Source: Paulownia fortunei (Eukaryota > Streptophyta > Magnoliopsida > Lamiales > Paulowniaceae). From it: a stretch of 64,000 nucleotides of DNA. The stretch is taken from contig CM033118.1 in NCBI GenBank assembly GCA_019321725.1, forward strand, positions 7,156,071 through 7,220,070. Direction: 5' to 3'. The notes below the pieces were generated by a model. It was given only the letters and a program-made list of their open reading frames with translations, did no database searches and was not told the DNA's origin. Position numbers and translations under genes: made by a program. Of this stretch, positions 11,617 to 22,467 are shown piece after piece (within the stretch, counting starts at the first letter, position 1; each line of letters opens with the position of its first letter).

Positions 11617-12399
11617 CTTGTGTTGATCATTCTGTAGACTAAGATATCTTAGTATTTGAATGAGGACCACCCTCTCATTTCCTTTACACGAACTTAGTCG
11701 ACTAGATAAAACCTTAACAACATCTTCATCCATAATCCTTTCATGAGAAATCATGCCATCCATGATAAATCCATTTAACACCAAAAGAGCATTTTTAAAT
11801 TTCTCTTCATTACCATACTTGATCTGCAAAATAGCATCATCAACTGTTAATATTCTTGTTTCCTCCTCTACTATCTCCTCCTCTGCTTGTTCCTCTGTTT
11901 CTTCTTCTGTTTCATCCTCTGTCTCCTCTTCCGTCTCCTCCTCCTCCTCGGCCTCATTAGCAAACTCTGATTCATGGTCTGAACTTAACTCGAACCTCAT
12001 ATTCATCATTTCCTTGCACAATGCCTCAATCTTTTGCTTGTTAGCTATCGGCACCTCATGGCTTGCGAACAGCACGAGTCCCAACGACCGTCCGAGATTT
12101 TGTATCAAATATTCTATGTTTTTGGCTGGGGAAGATTGAATAGTTTGACTGTCCATCACTGCTTTTGCACGGTTATAATCAGTTTCTAGTGAGTCGATGG
12201 CTGTCTGGATGGCCGGTAAGTCCGTTATCTCAACAGTTTCCTTCATCTCACTCAGAATTGGATTGAGTTTCTCAATGAAGATTGAGAATTCTGTAACAGC
12301 CTCTGTGTGTGTTGAAGATGATGATCTTGAGTTTATTGTCGAGGAATCAAATTCTTGGCCAGCTAAATATTGTCTTTCCGATGAAGCCGATTCCTCCAT
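11617..12399 (-). pseudogene. first exon of PUB43/44-like U-box/ARM protein
   Basis: The frame starts at ATG 12399 and runs uninterrupted for 261 codons to a good splice donor (CACAAG/GTAATT, exon end 11617); a TAG follows 9 bases later in what would be intron. The N-terminal helical region (IEKLNPILSEMKE, AIDSLETDYNRAKAVMDS, NLGRSLGLVLFASHE) and the start of the ARM region (TVDDAILQIKYGNEEKF, VLIQILRYLSLQND) match PUB43/44-type proteins, which are about 800 residues. Between them is a Glu/Thr-rich acidic tract (about residues 152-180). Upstream DNA to about 13000 looks like a plant 5' region. Open and unbroken unlike its neighbours, it could be a recent capture. Everything after exon 1 is missing. 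Confidence 0.75.
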
Positions 12400-12830
12400 T
12401 TTCCGGGCTTTTTTCAGATTGGATTACTACTAAGAATGATCAAGAAAAATCTTGAAACTTTAGAAGTGCAACGAAAAATAGATGGAAATCAAGCAATCCT
12501 CTGACACAGATGGATTGACTTGTCTAGTTTGTATATACCTAAAGACAGTAAAGAAAGAAAGAAAGAATGAAACAATACTTGAATGATTGAGATAAAAGAA
12601 AAGAATTGTTGTTTGTATAGAGTTTATACCTTAACACCTATTGAGGATTAGCAGATGGGATTATCAAAAGAAATTCAAGAAAAAATAAATGCTCAATAGC
12701 TTTATTACAGGTAAAACAAGGAAGAAGAACTAACTGATGAGAGAAAGACTTGGACTTGGTTCCATTCTTGTACTAATTGTCTGTCTTCTTCTCTTCTTCT
12801 TTCCTTTACAAATTTTCAAACCTTATTAAT

Positions 12831-12870
12831 TAGAGAGAGAGACAGAGAGAGAGGGAGAGGGAGAGAGAGA
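12831..12870. repeat. GA-rich microsatellite
   Basis: An imperfect (GA)n run of about 40 bases, CT-rich on the PUB-like coding strand. Such tracts are common in plant 5' UTRs, which fits its place about 430 bases upstream of the ATG. Confidence 0.85.
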
Positions 12871-13765
12871 ATTGGGAGATTGTGGTTTGTAAGGTAGTGA
12901 AGACCGGCATCTTGGATGTCATAATCAGTTCAAACTATGGATGACTTGTGAAAGTGATGAATTGTTGTTTGTGTACAAGACTTGGCATTCGAGGAAAACA
13001 TAAATAAATAAAGCCCATATTGGAGAAGACGAAGTCAACTCATTTTATGTACAAATATGTATATGGTGATGAAGTTGCCAATAAGTCAAATGGAAAACCG
13101 GCATCAATTGTTATGGGGCACATCTTATTTGAACCTTTCTTTCTTTTGGAGTTTATGTAAGTTCTCGGTATTGTTTTTTTAATTGTTTTTCTTGAAGAAA
13201 CTACTAATTTTTTTTATCTATTATGTGCAAAAAAGTTTAAGATAAATTTTATTGAAAAGAAAAAATAATCATAGCCATAGATAAACTTAATAAAGGGTCT
13301 ACTATTGAATTTTAGGATCAAAATATAGTGTCAAGGTACTTTTGGTCAAAAATTTGTTTGCAAAGAGTCTAGGTCCCAAGATGTGTGGAATGGGTTGTCT
13401 TCTCTTGAATATTTGTCCCACTATTGTGGAAGGTTTTAACGTTCTTGACGAGTTGTGCATAAACTTAGGAAGTGTTTACAACCAATTCTTTTAAGTTGCA
13501 TGGGATTGGGTTTGAGGAAGGATTTTGAAAAATAATTTTAAATGATTTTATATAAGATTTGAAATGCACTATAATAACTCAAAAAATAATTTAAAATATG
13601 AATTGAAAAAATTAAAATTCATTGTATCATGAAATCATTTAAACAAATGAAATGATTTGTTATTATAGATTTGAAATTCATAATTTCAAATTTATCAATC
13701 TAAATGCAGTTTTAAGTATTTTTTTCACTTTTAGCTTGAAAAAAGCAAAGGGCAAGTGTTTGAAG

Positions 13766-14238
13766 TAATGTTTTCATAATTGAATTGGTGACCAAATCGA
13801 TCTTACTAACGATTAGCGGTTCAATCAATTGGATCGATTCAACCGGCAGTTGGAACAGTCTAATGAAAATTGATTATATTTTTTAATTATATTATGTAAA
13901 ATGATAATATAATAAATTAATTATTATGTAATATATTTTAAATGTAAAAGATAAATAAATAACTACCTAAAAAATACATTTAACAAAACACAAAATCCAA
14001 ATAATCAAATAAATATAACAAAATATCAATTTTAAACTTGTTAAAAAAAATTAAAAATTAAAAAAAAAATAAAAAAACAAAATAATAATAATAAAACCCC
14101 GCCAAATTGATTTGAGCGATTTTGACCGATTTTGGTCAGTTTACCGATCAAATTGAAAATTCAATTTTATACCTTCAGTTCTCAATTGAATCAGTTCTCA
14201 ATTGAATCAACCGATCCAATCCAATTTTCAAAACAATA
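13766..14238. mobile_element. hAT-like MITE
   Basis: The ends are imperfect inverted repeats of about 23 bp: TAATGTTTTCATAATTGAAT at the left, and on the other strand TTATTGTTTTGAAAATTGG at the right. The flanks GTTTGAAG (13758-13765) and ATTTGAAG (14239-14246) match at 7 of 8 positions, the duplication length expected for hAT. The interior is rich in GATCGATT/ACCGATTT-like words, as in known plant hAT MITEs. No coding capacity. Confidence 0.55.
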
Positions 14239-14616
14239 ATTTGAAGATGCAGATTCCGCTGCTGCTTCTCTAAAATCAAGCAAGAAGCTCCAAGCACGAT
14301 AAACCAATTTTTACTATTTTAGTAAATATTTGAAAGTTACTTTGGACATTTTTAACTTCCAAAAATTTTGTATATTCCAAGACGAATGGGTTTGATGGTC
14401 ATTTTACTACTAACTTGATTTTATACCAACTTTTTTACCAAACATTCCAACTTTAGCATTTTTTTAACTTTTTACTTTTTTCCAAATGCTCTCAACTTTT
14501 ACTTCTTCCTCATTTTTCACTTTTTATAAAATTTAGCATTTATCTATAAGTCAGAAATTTTTGCAAACACTCTCTTGTTGAAAGACTACATTATCATAAT
14601 GCCATTATGCAAAAGG

Positions 14617-14617
<1 letters not shown>

Positions 14618-14654
<37 letters not shown>

Positions 14655-14672
14655 TTATATATATTTATATAT
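14618..14672. repeat. (CA)n/(TA)n compound microsatellite
   Basis: An ACAC run of about 25 bases passes directly into TATATATATATTTATATATA. It lies in the foreign segment, between the MITE and the return of the integrase. Confidence 0.9.
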
Positions 14673-14919
14673 AGGAAAAAAGAGGATATTTATTTTTGGT
14701 AAGGATATTTGGGCTCATAAATGAAATTTGACCCCAAAAGTTGGGTCCAATTGAGGTCGGTTTACGTAGGCTGGGATCTTGGAATAGGCCCAATTATTAA
14801 AACAATTAAAATATATAATTTCGAAATGAGTAGCCCAACTTTTCAACACGTTGGCTGCCATTTGATTAAAATTAATAGCCCAATCAATTATCATCATTGG
14901 ACTTTTAATTTTATAAGAA

Positions 14920-15114
14920 ATGGATGACAAAATGACATTGAGAAGGAAATTTCAACCTGGACAACTTGTGTTGCTTTTGAATTCTAGATTAAGACTTTTT
15001 CCAAGAAAATTGAAATCTAGATGTTCTGGTCCCTTCATTGTCAACAAGATATTTCCATTTAGGGCAATTAAGCTCAAAGGTATGGATGACATATTATTTT
15101 GTGTCAATGGTTAA
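14920..15114 (+). pseudogene. Athila-like integrase, C-terminal domain
   Basis: The motif RRKFQPGQLVLLLNSRLRLF, then SGPFIVNKIFP and VNG, is the standard end of Athila/Tat integrases. It returns abruptly after the foreign segment. A stop replaces a codon just before the RLKHY motif, which is still readable at 15115-15129. Confidence 0.9.
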
Positions 15115-16715
15115 AGGTTGAAACATTATTACAGAAATAAAATTTGAAAGATGTCTAATCTTTCACTTGGGGAAGCAACATAAGATATTCAGTTTCAGTC
15201 TAGCTAAAGACTTTAAACAAAGTACTTCTTGGGAGGCAACTCAAGCTCTCTTTTCTTGTTTTCATGTGTGTTGTTTTTATTCTTGTTATTCGTGTATTGT
15301 TTCATATCATGATGATCATTCCTTGATATTTTACTCATATTTACAGGCTAAACGCTGAAAATACAAAAACAAAAATAGCAGGATTTTAATTCCGAAAGAA
15401 CACCACCCATTTTCAAAAAAGTCCTCTAATTGTATAATTCTCTCAATCATTGAGGACAATGCTTATAGTAAGTTTGGGGGGAGTTTAGGACAATTGTTTG
15501 TTATTTGAGACGTTTAATGCTTGTTTGTAGCTTGTTTTGGTTCATTGACTTGTTTAGTTTATTGATTATCAGTGATGAACAATATGCATATTTAAAAAAA
15601 ATGGATATTAGAATATGTACATTTTTTATATGTCTAAACATCAAAAATTGGTTTTATTTACTTTATGAGGTCTTGTGAATCTTGATACACTAAGTAGTTT
15701 GTTGAGTTATATTTAATTATTTAGAGACAGTTTAGAAGGTCTAATTATTTTCTAAATAATTCCACCAATCTCTAGAACTTCTTTGATTACTAGTCAGGGC
15801 GAAATCCTATATGGCATAGCATTAAGGAGATGATTTAGGCCATTTTTGGGCCGTTTGAGCCTTCCAAGCCAACCTATACTTGAATTATTCGCTAGTGTCC
15901 CCTCTTGAGCCTATTGAAATAATGCTTTGGACACCCTATACACATTATCGAGCTTTATGAAAAAAAAATCCAATATTCTACCCTTTTTAATCTTATTTAC
16001 ATAATCATTCTTGAATGAATTGTTGTATTCATAAAAAAAAACGCAAAATTGAATTTAAAGAAAAGATTAAAAAATGATGAAAATGAAGAGATTAGGAATT
16101 GAGGTGTATGATTTGAACTCCCTAAAACAAATAGACCCCCATTGCAAACAACAAAAGAATTAAGTTTGGGGGTCATCCAAGATCAAAAAGAAGAAAAATG
16201 GGATGTTCAATAAAGAAAAATAAAGGGATTGATGAAGAAGTTGGTGCTCATTCATAAAGGTTCTAGCATGACTGTGTAAAATGGGTAATTTTTAGATACA
16301 ATTTTTCATATATTCCCACCATTACAGCCTCACAATACAAGTTTTGGAAGTCCTTTTGATCTTTAATGCTAAGATCTACCTACATTAATGGAGACTAGTG
16401 TGAAAACAAGCCTATGGAGTTTGGGAAGCACTTCCAAAGTGGATCAGATATGAGTAATTGGTTTTATATACATATCCAGATGATAAATGAAAGTTGATAA
16501 ACTACTACTTTTACACTCACACACACAAGACCATGAAGTTAAGTGAAACCAATATGCATGTTAACAGGTAAACTTGGTATATTTTTCTAATCTTTTGAGA
16601 TGAGTTGTTAGAAAAATCTTTCTTGACTTTGGTAACCTGATTTATAGAGGGGATGTTATTGAAAATTTCATGTTTGATGCTTGAGGACAAGTAAATCTTC
16701 AAGTTTGTGGGTATT
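15115..16715 (+). other. 3' untranslated region and polypurine tract of Athila-like element
   Basis: There is no supported coding sequence. Purine-rich words typical of this region occur at 15470-15485 (AAGTTTGGGGGGAG), at 16162-16173 (AAGTTTGGGGGT) and immediately before the LTR (AAGTTTGTGGG, 16701-16711). The last is the likely plus-strand priming site. The region is about 1.6 kb, as in other Athila-like elements. Confidence 0.65.
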
Positions 16716-18332
16716 TGATAAGTTGGTTTTATACCAATAATTCATATACCTTTTGATTAATCTTTGGTTTGTTTTCAAATATTTTTTCTACTTTTTATGC
16801 ATTTAGTTTGAAATCTTGTAGGTAATGACAAAAGGAGAAGAAAATGGAAAGAAACCAAAAACTTGGTTGAAATGTTGAAGAATCCGTATTATGCTGTTAC
16901 TGATGGCAGTATTTGTATTTCAATTATACGTCTTTGCTCTAATATTATATTGACATAATTTTTGATCTATTGGAAAGTTAATAAATAGATCTACAACTTT
17001 TATGTTTACCACAAAATCTAGTTCCTACGATTTCAATGAGAAACATCAAGTTCAAAAGTCAACATTGGACTAAAAATTGCTTACATGACACATCTTAGTA
17101 TTGTAGGCATAACTCTCTCCACAGATGCCCTATTAAGATGATTCTTGATGATATAGAAATTTACGAGATATGGCTACAAATCGTATGAAGACACCAAAAT
17201 CTATTTTGGCTTAGAAAGTGGTGAAAAATTGGTTTAAATTGGCTACATACACTAGAGAAACAGGTTTTGGATAGAAGGTTTAGTGCCTAGTTGTGCCTAA
17301 CTGTCTAGTCAGTGTCTACACATTGCCATGTGGATAAAATGGGAAAAATAGATATTTAGCCCTCCTTAGGGCATCTCCTTTCTGATTTTAAGGACCCCAA
17401 AGAGCCTCCATAGCTATTTGGGGATGGGAGAAGTTGTTCTGGACAGAAAGAAGCATGCTGGACAGAATGAGCCATTCAAGGTGAGAAGAGAGCTATTGTT
17501 GAAGACAAGGAAGCCAATCTTAGAGATAAGGAGAGCTTCAACCATTCCTCTCACTTCATAAATTGGTGAACAATTTTTATATTGTTTCTTATGTATTTCT
17601 TGAAGTTATATTCATACATGATGAACTAAATTTTTCTTTCTAGAGGATGATGTAACCTTATTTGATTTTATATTTTGAGTTCCAAACAATATTAGTTGAC
17701 GTTATTCATGTTGTTTGTGTTATCTTGTTTAATATTACATCTTGATTATTTGGTCAATAATTTAGATTGTTTGATGTATGAGATTTGATACTCGAGAGAG
17801 GGAAGATTATACATGATTATAAGGATAACATAACCTAGGAATTATAGAGTTAAGAAGCTTATAAAACCTTTGAAGTTTTGAAGAAGAATTCATTCAACTT
17901 TTGTAGAGGTTTATTCTTGAGTTTTTATGGAGATATTGAAATTCATATCAGAACTCATAATCAATTTAGCACTCGAGAGAGGGGATTGATGAACTTAGGA
18001 ATTCCTAACTTACATGTGTTGTTGACTTGGATTGGTATATTTTGGAAAGAAGAACATATGTGATAATTAGGTGAGTCATTCCTTTAGAATTGTTTGCTCA
18101 TAATGTGTTTCTTGTATTACTTCTAAGAACTCACTCTTGTCTTTCGCACTTTTTATCTTATTATACTTTGTTTACCAATCATCATTTGATTTTTTAGATA
18201 AAATTAGGATGATTTGAACTACAATACTTGCTGTAATGTTTTATTACAATCCTTATAGATACGATATTCAACTCATCGTTGTATTGAAACTTGACACTGT
18301 GCACTTGCGGTTTGCAATTTATTTCACGAATA
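16716..18332 (+). repeat. 3' LTR of Athila-like gypsy element
   Basis: About 1617 bp, starting TGATAAG and ending CACGAATA (CA mutated to TA). It is diverged from the 5' LTR by scattered substitutions and small indels, including a stretch near 17285-17320 (CTGTCTAGTCAGTGTC) that is missing in the 5' LTR. It is followed by TATAT and then the interrupted Copia protease. The visible divergence means the insertion is not recent. Confidence 0.9.
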
Positions 18333-19514
18333 TATATCACTCCACATCGTGATATGTTCATATCATACACTAGTTGCAGCTTTGACAAGTCAGAATGACC
18401 AATCATGGTGTGATGGAAGTTGTTGGCATGAGGAGCATCATCCTAGATACTAATATAGTGTGTAGACTCCTACTCAAAGATGACAGACATATTGCTGACA
18501 TTTGGCTCAATATTATTTCCACCAAAAAACTTGATAATGATGGCTATGTTAATTATTTTGGTGAAGGAAAGTGGAAGCTCACCAAAGGATCTCTCATTGT
18601 TGCTAAATGTAAGAAATATAATTCACTCTACCTGATACAGCTAGACTATCGAAGGAGAGGTCAACGCAATTGTCAAAAAATCCTCCATGCAGTTATGGCA
18701 TAAAAGACTTGGACACTTGAGTCAGAAGGTTTGGAACTTTTGGCTAGGAAAAAATTCCTCCATGAGGTAACAAATATGCACCTACAAACTTCTGTTGATT
18801 GTTTGGCTAGAAAACAACACAGAGTTGCATTTAAGAGTTTTCTCCATCAAGAAAATCTAATCATTTAAATTTGGTGTATACTGATTTGTGTTACATGAAA
18901 GATAGAACTCTTGGTGGTACTTTATGCTTTGTTACATTTATTGATGATTTCTCTAGAAATGTCTGATGCTCTGCTTTGAAATATAAAGATCAAACTCTAG
19001 AGATCTTTAAGCATTTCCAAGCAAAGGTTGAAAGAGAAACAAGAAGAAAGCTGAAGTGTATTCGTGCAGACAATGGTAATGAATACCAAAGTCCATTTGA
19101 GCAACATTGTAGAGATCATGGTATTAGGCTTGAGAAGAGCGTCCCAAAGACTCCTCAACATAATGGTGTAGCAGAAATGATGAACATGATAATTTGTGAA
19201 AGAACAAAATGTATGCAACCATATTCCAAATTGCCTAAATCCTTTTGGGGTGAAGCAATGAGGATTGATGTTGATCTAATCAACCTTTCTCCATCAACTC
19301 CTTTAGATTGATATTCCTTATAGAGTTTGGATAGGAAAAAATATTTCATACAAACACTTGGGAGTGTTCGGTTATAGGGTATTTGTACATATTCTAAAAG
19401 ATAAAAGATCTAAACTTGACGACAAGACCGAACCATGCATATTCTTGCGTTATGGTCATAAAGAGTTTGGTTATAAATTATGGGACCTAGCTAATAGAAA
19501 AGTCATCTGAAGCA
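18333..19514 (+). pseudogene. Copia protease end, GAG-pre-integrase and integrase, copy 1
   Basis: The Copia reading resumes after the Athila element. 18395-18703 contains the protease tail and the YFGEGKWKLTKGS motif. Near 18880 is YTDLCYMK (first catalytic Asp). 18976-19311 holds ADNGNEY (second Asp) and PQHNGVAE (Glu). The acidic residues of the DDE triad are therefore all present, but stops and frameshifts break the frame (near 18717, 18750-18870 and 19311). The copy ends in the WD.ANRKVI.SRD region at 19514, where it joins an LTR fragment. No reverse transcriptase follows in this copy. Confidence 0.87.
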
Positions 19515-19804
19515 GAGATATTTGTGATCCAAGAGATATTCTCTTGAGGATTATTTGTGTATCCCTTATTTTAGAGAGAGTTTTGTAAGCCTACTATATA
19601 CGTAGTGGAAGTTTTGTTTGAATTATGGCCCCGTAGTTTTTTTCAATTTGGGTTTTTTAAATAAAAATCCTTATGTCATATTTTTACTCTCTTGCACTAT
19701 TCTCTAGAATTTTATGTTTGGTCTCATTTTCATTCCGAATAGTAGGAAAAGAATTTCCTAATTTTGTTATGTTTGTGCTATTTTTTTTACTCTTTTTCCC
19801 AACA
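19515..19804 (+). repeat. 5'-truncated LTR between the two Copia copies
   Basis: This matches the last 290 bases of the Copia LTR (same as 26310-26600) and ends CCCAACA. Its first half is missing; it begins inside pol coding sequence. GAGAT is shared by pol (21695-21699 in copy 2), the LTR (26310-26314) and this joint (19515-19519). Confidence 0.88.
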
Positions 19805-19806
19805 AG

Positions 19807-19818
19807 TGGTATCAGAGC
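19807..19818 (+). other. intact primer-binding site, Copia copy 2
   Basis: TGGTATCAGAGC follows the LTR end after AG. It matches the initiator-Met tRNA primer site used by plant Copia elements. Confidence 0.92.
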
Positions 19819-19879
19819 CACGTTGTTATGGTTACGGATTAAAAAATAGAAGAATCAATATCTTTTGGTGGGATGTTCA

Positions 19880-20520
19880 AATTAAATGGATCAAACTAAT
19901 CCATTTGGAAATCGAGTATGGTGGATCTTCTCTATTGCAAGGATCTATATTTTCCCTTGCTTAGTGATGCTGCCAAACTAAAGAAAATAAGTGCTGATGA
20001 ATGGAATATTCTCCACAAAAAGATAGTAGGGTATATTCGACACTTTCTTGAGTATAGTATCTTCTATCATTTTGCAAATGAGGAAAATACTGAAGTTATT
20101 TGGAATAAAATGGAGGCAATATTTGAGAGGAAAAATACCTTGAACAAAACTTATATTATTAGAAATATTATTCAGCTTAGGTACCAAAACGATACAAACA
20201 AGACGAAGCACCTAAATGCATACCATGGCATAATAAATTAATCTATCACTATGAAAATATCGCTTGATGATGAAGTGATTGACTTAGCTTGTTGCCTAAC
20301 AGTCAGACACACTTGTAGTGTTAGTCAGTAATTCATCTCCAAATAGAGCACTGGCCTTACAAATGGTCAAATATTGTCTTCTTAATGAAAAATCCAGAAT
20401 AAAGGAGCAAGAACATTCTTCTGAGTCAAAAGCTTTAGTAGCAGAAATGATGATAAACAAGAAATGAGTTAGAACAGAGGTCCTCTAAATTGAAGAGACA
20501 AATCCAAAGGGAACAGAGCT
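19880..20520 (+). pseudogene. Copia gag, decayed, copy 2
   Basis: The best open part is 19918-20241 (DLLYCKDLYFPL, then EDLNAYHG-type helices), and homology continues with stops and small deletions to about 20515. The zinc-knuckle region seen in copy 1 (about 5090-5300) is largely deleted here: the lysine-rich tail goes almost straight to the protease motif. Confidence 0.83.
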
Positions 20521-22467
20521 GGATTAATGATTAAGGAGCTTCATATCATATCACTCCGCATCGTAATACATTCACATCATACACCAATAGCAGCTCTAGC
20601 AAAGTCAGAATGACCAATCATGGTGTGACGGAAGTTGTTGGCATGAGAAGCATCATCCTTAAATATTGATATAGGATGTAGATTCCTGCTCAAAGATGTT
20701 AGACATATTATTGACATTTGGCTTAATATTATTTCCACTGGTAAACATGATAATGATGGCTATGCTAATTATTTTGGTGAAGGAAAGTGGAAGCTCACCA
20801 AAAGATCTCTCATTGTTGCTAAAGGTAAGAAATAGAATTCACTCTACCTGACGCAGGCTAGACTATTGAATGGAGAGGTCAATGCAATTGTCAAAAATTT
20901 CTCCATTCATTTGTGGCATAAAAGGCTTGTACACTTGAGTCAGAAAGGCTTGAAACTTTGGTTAGGAAGAAACTCCTCCTCGAGGTAACAAATATGCACC
21001 TACAAACCTCTATTGATTGTTTAGATAGAAAACAACATAGAGTTGTATTTTAAAGCTTTTCTCCATTTAGAAAATCTCATCACTTATATTTGGTGCATAC
21101 TCATTTGTGTTACATAAAAGATAGAACTCTTGGTGGTGTTTAATACTTTGTTACATTTATTGATAACTTCTCTAGAAAAGTCTGGTGCTTTGCTTTGAAA
21201 TCTGAAGATCAAACTCTAGAGATCTTTAAGCATTTCCAAGCAAAGGTTGAAGGAGAAATAGAAAGAAAGCTAAAGTGTATTCATGCAGACAATGGTAGTA
21301 AATACCAAGGTCCATTTGAGCAACACTGTCTGGATCATGGTATCAGGCTTGATAAAAGCATCCTAATGACTCCTCAACATAATGGTAGGTAGAAAGGATG
21401 AACATGGCAATATGTGAAAAAATCAAATATATGCAATGAGGACTGCAGTTGATTTAATCAACCTTTCTCCATCAACTCCTTTAGATGGTGACATTCCAGA
21501 TAGAGTTTGGACAATGAAAGATTCTTTATACAAACATTTGAGAGTGTTTGGTTGTAGGGCATATGTACACATCCTAAAAGATGAAAGATCCAAACTTGAC
21601 GATAAGATCAAACTATGCATCTTCTTAGGTTATGGTCATGAAAAGTTTGGCTACATATTATGGGACCCAGCTAATAGAAAAGTCATCAGAAGCAGAGATG
21701 TCGTGTTCCTTAAGGATCAAATAATAGATGATGCCAAACAAAAATCTGAGTTTAACTCATATGTTCCTGATGACTTAGATCTAATTTTTTCGCCTACAGC
21801 TCAGAATCACGGGGGAGATGTATGGGATCTCACACCACCTGTACATGTTGATGATATTTTCCCAGTTCCACCATTAGAGGCAGAGGTTAGAAGGTCCACT
21901 AAACAAAGACAACCTTCTACCAGATATAGTGCACATGAGTATGTAATGCTTACTAATGGGGGAGAATCAGAGAATTTTACAGAGGTCATATCACATGATC
22001 ACAAAGAGAAGTGGTTGGAGGCTATGAATGAAGAGATAAAATCCCTACACCTATGAGTTTGTAAAGTTGTTAAAAGGCAAGAGAATACTGAAAAATATAT
22101 GGGTTTACAAGCTAAAAGCTGACGAGCATAGCTCAAAACCAAGGTATAAAGTGAGACTGGTTGTGAAGGGATTCAGTCTAAAAAAAGGGTGTTGATTTTG
22201 ATGAAATTTTCTCACCTGTGGTGAAAATGTATTCAATCATAGTTGTTCTGAGAATTGCTGCTAGCTTGACCTGGAGATTGAACAACTTGATGTAAAGGCT
22301 GCGCATCTTTATGGAGATTTGAATGAAGAAATTTATATGGAGTAACCAAAGGGATTCAAAGTCAAGGATAAGGAAAACTTGGTGTGCAGGTTAAAAAAGA
22401 GTTTGTATGACTTGAAGCAAGCTCCAAGACAGTGGTACATGAAATTTGACTATTTCATGTCTAACCA
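20520..22467 (+). pseudogene. Copia protease, integrase and start of reverse transcriptase, copy 2
   Basis: The protease signature near 20530 reads D-stop-G, so the active-site Ser codon is a stop. The integrase has His instead of the first catalytic Asp (VHTHLCY near 21095) and a Lys after ADNGS (21295-21305). About 40 bases of coding are missing near 21435. 21436-22056 is open and carries VFGCRAYVHI, the LGYGHEKFGY motif and the RSTKQRQPSTRYS link. The reverse transcriptase follows with several frameshifts (YKARLV-like, APRQWY near 22420) up to the solo LTR at 22468. Confidence 0.87.

Larger units (their letters stand above)
11590..14919. mobile_element. foreign segment replacing the Athila integrase core
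   Basis: About 3.3 kb is unrelated to the retrotransposon. It holds a PUB43/44-like first exon on the minus strand, a GA-rich stretch, a hAT-like MITE and a CA/TA microsatellite. The integrase does not resume where it left off: some 170-180 residues of core are missing, so this is a replacement or an insertion with deletion. I see no clear terminal repeats or target duplication at its edges. It may be a captured host fragment or the remains of an unrecognised transposon that carried one. Confidence 0.7.

Noticed and set aside
11753..12139. Serine-rich frame of 128 codons on the plus strand
   Set aside because: It is the antisense shadow of the acidic tract in the PUB-like exon.
11617..12399. 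Idea that the U-box was deleted from the PUB-like gene in favour of the acidic tract
   Set aside because: Only the first exon is present and I cannot tell where the U-box lies in the parental gene, so its absence here proves nothing.
13490..13720. Possible small MITE with TTGAAAT/ATTTCAAA words
   Set aside because: No convincing terminal repeats or duplication could be placed.
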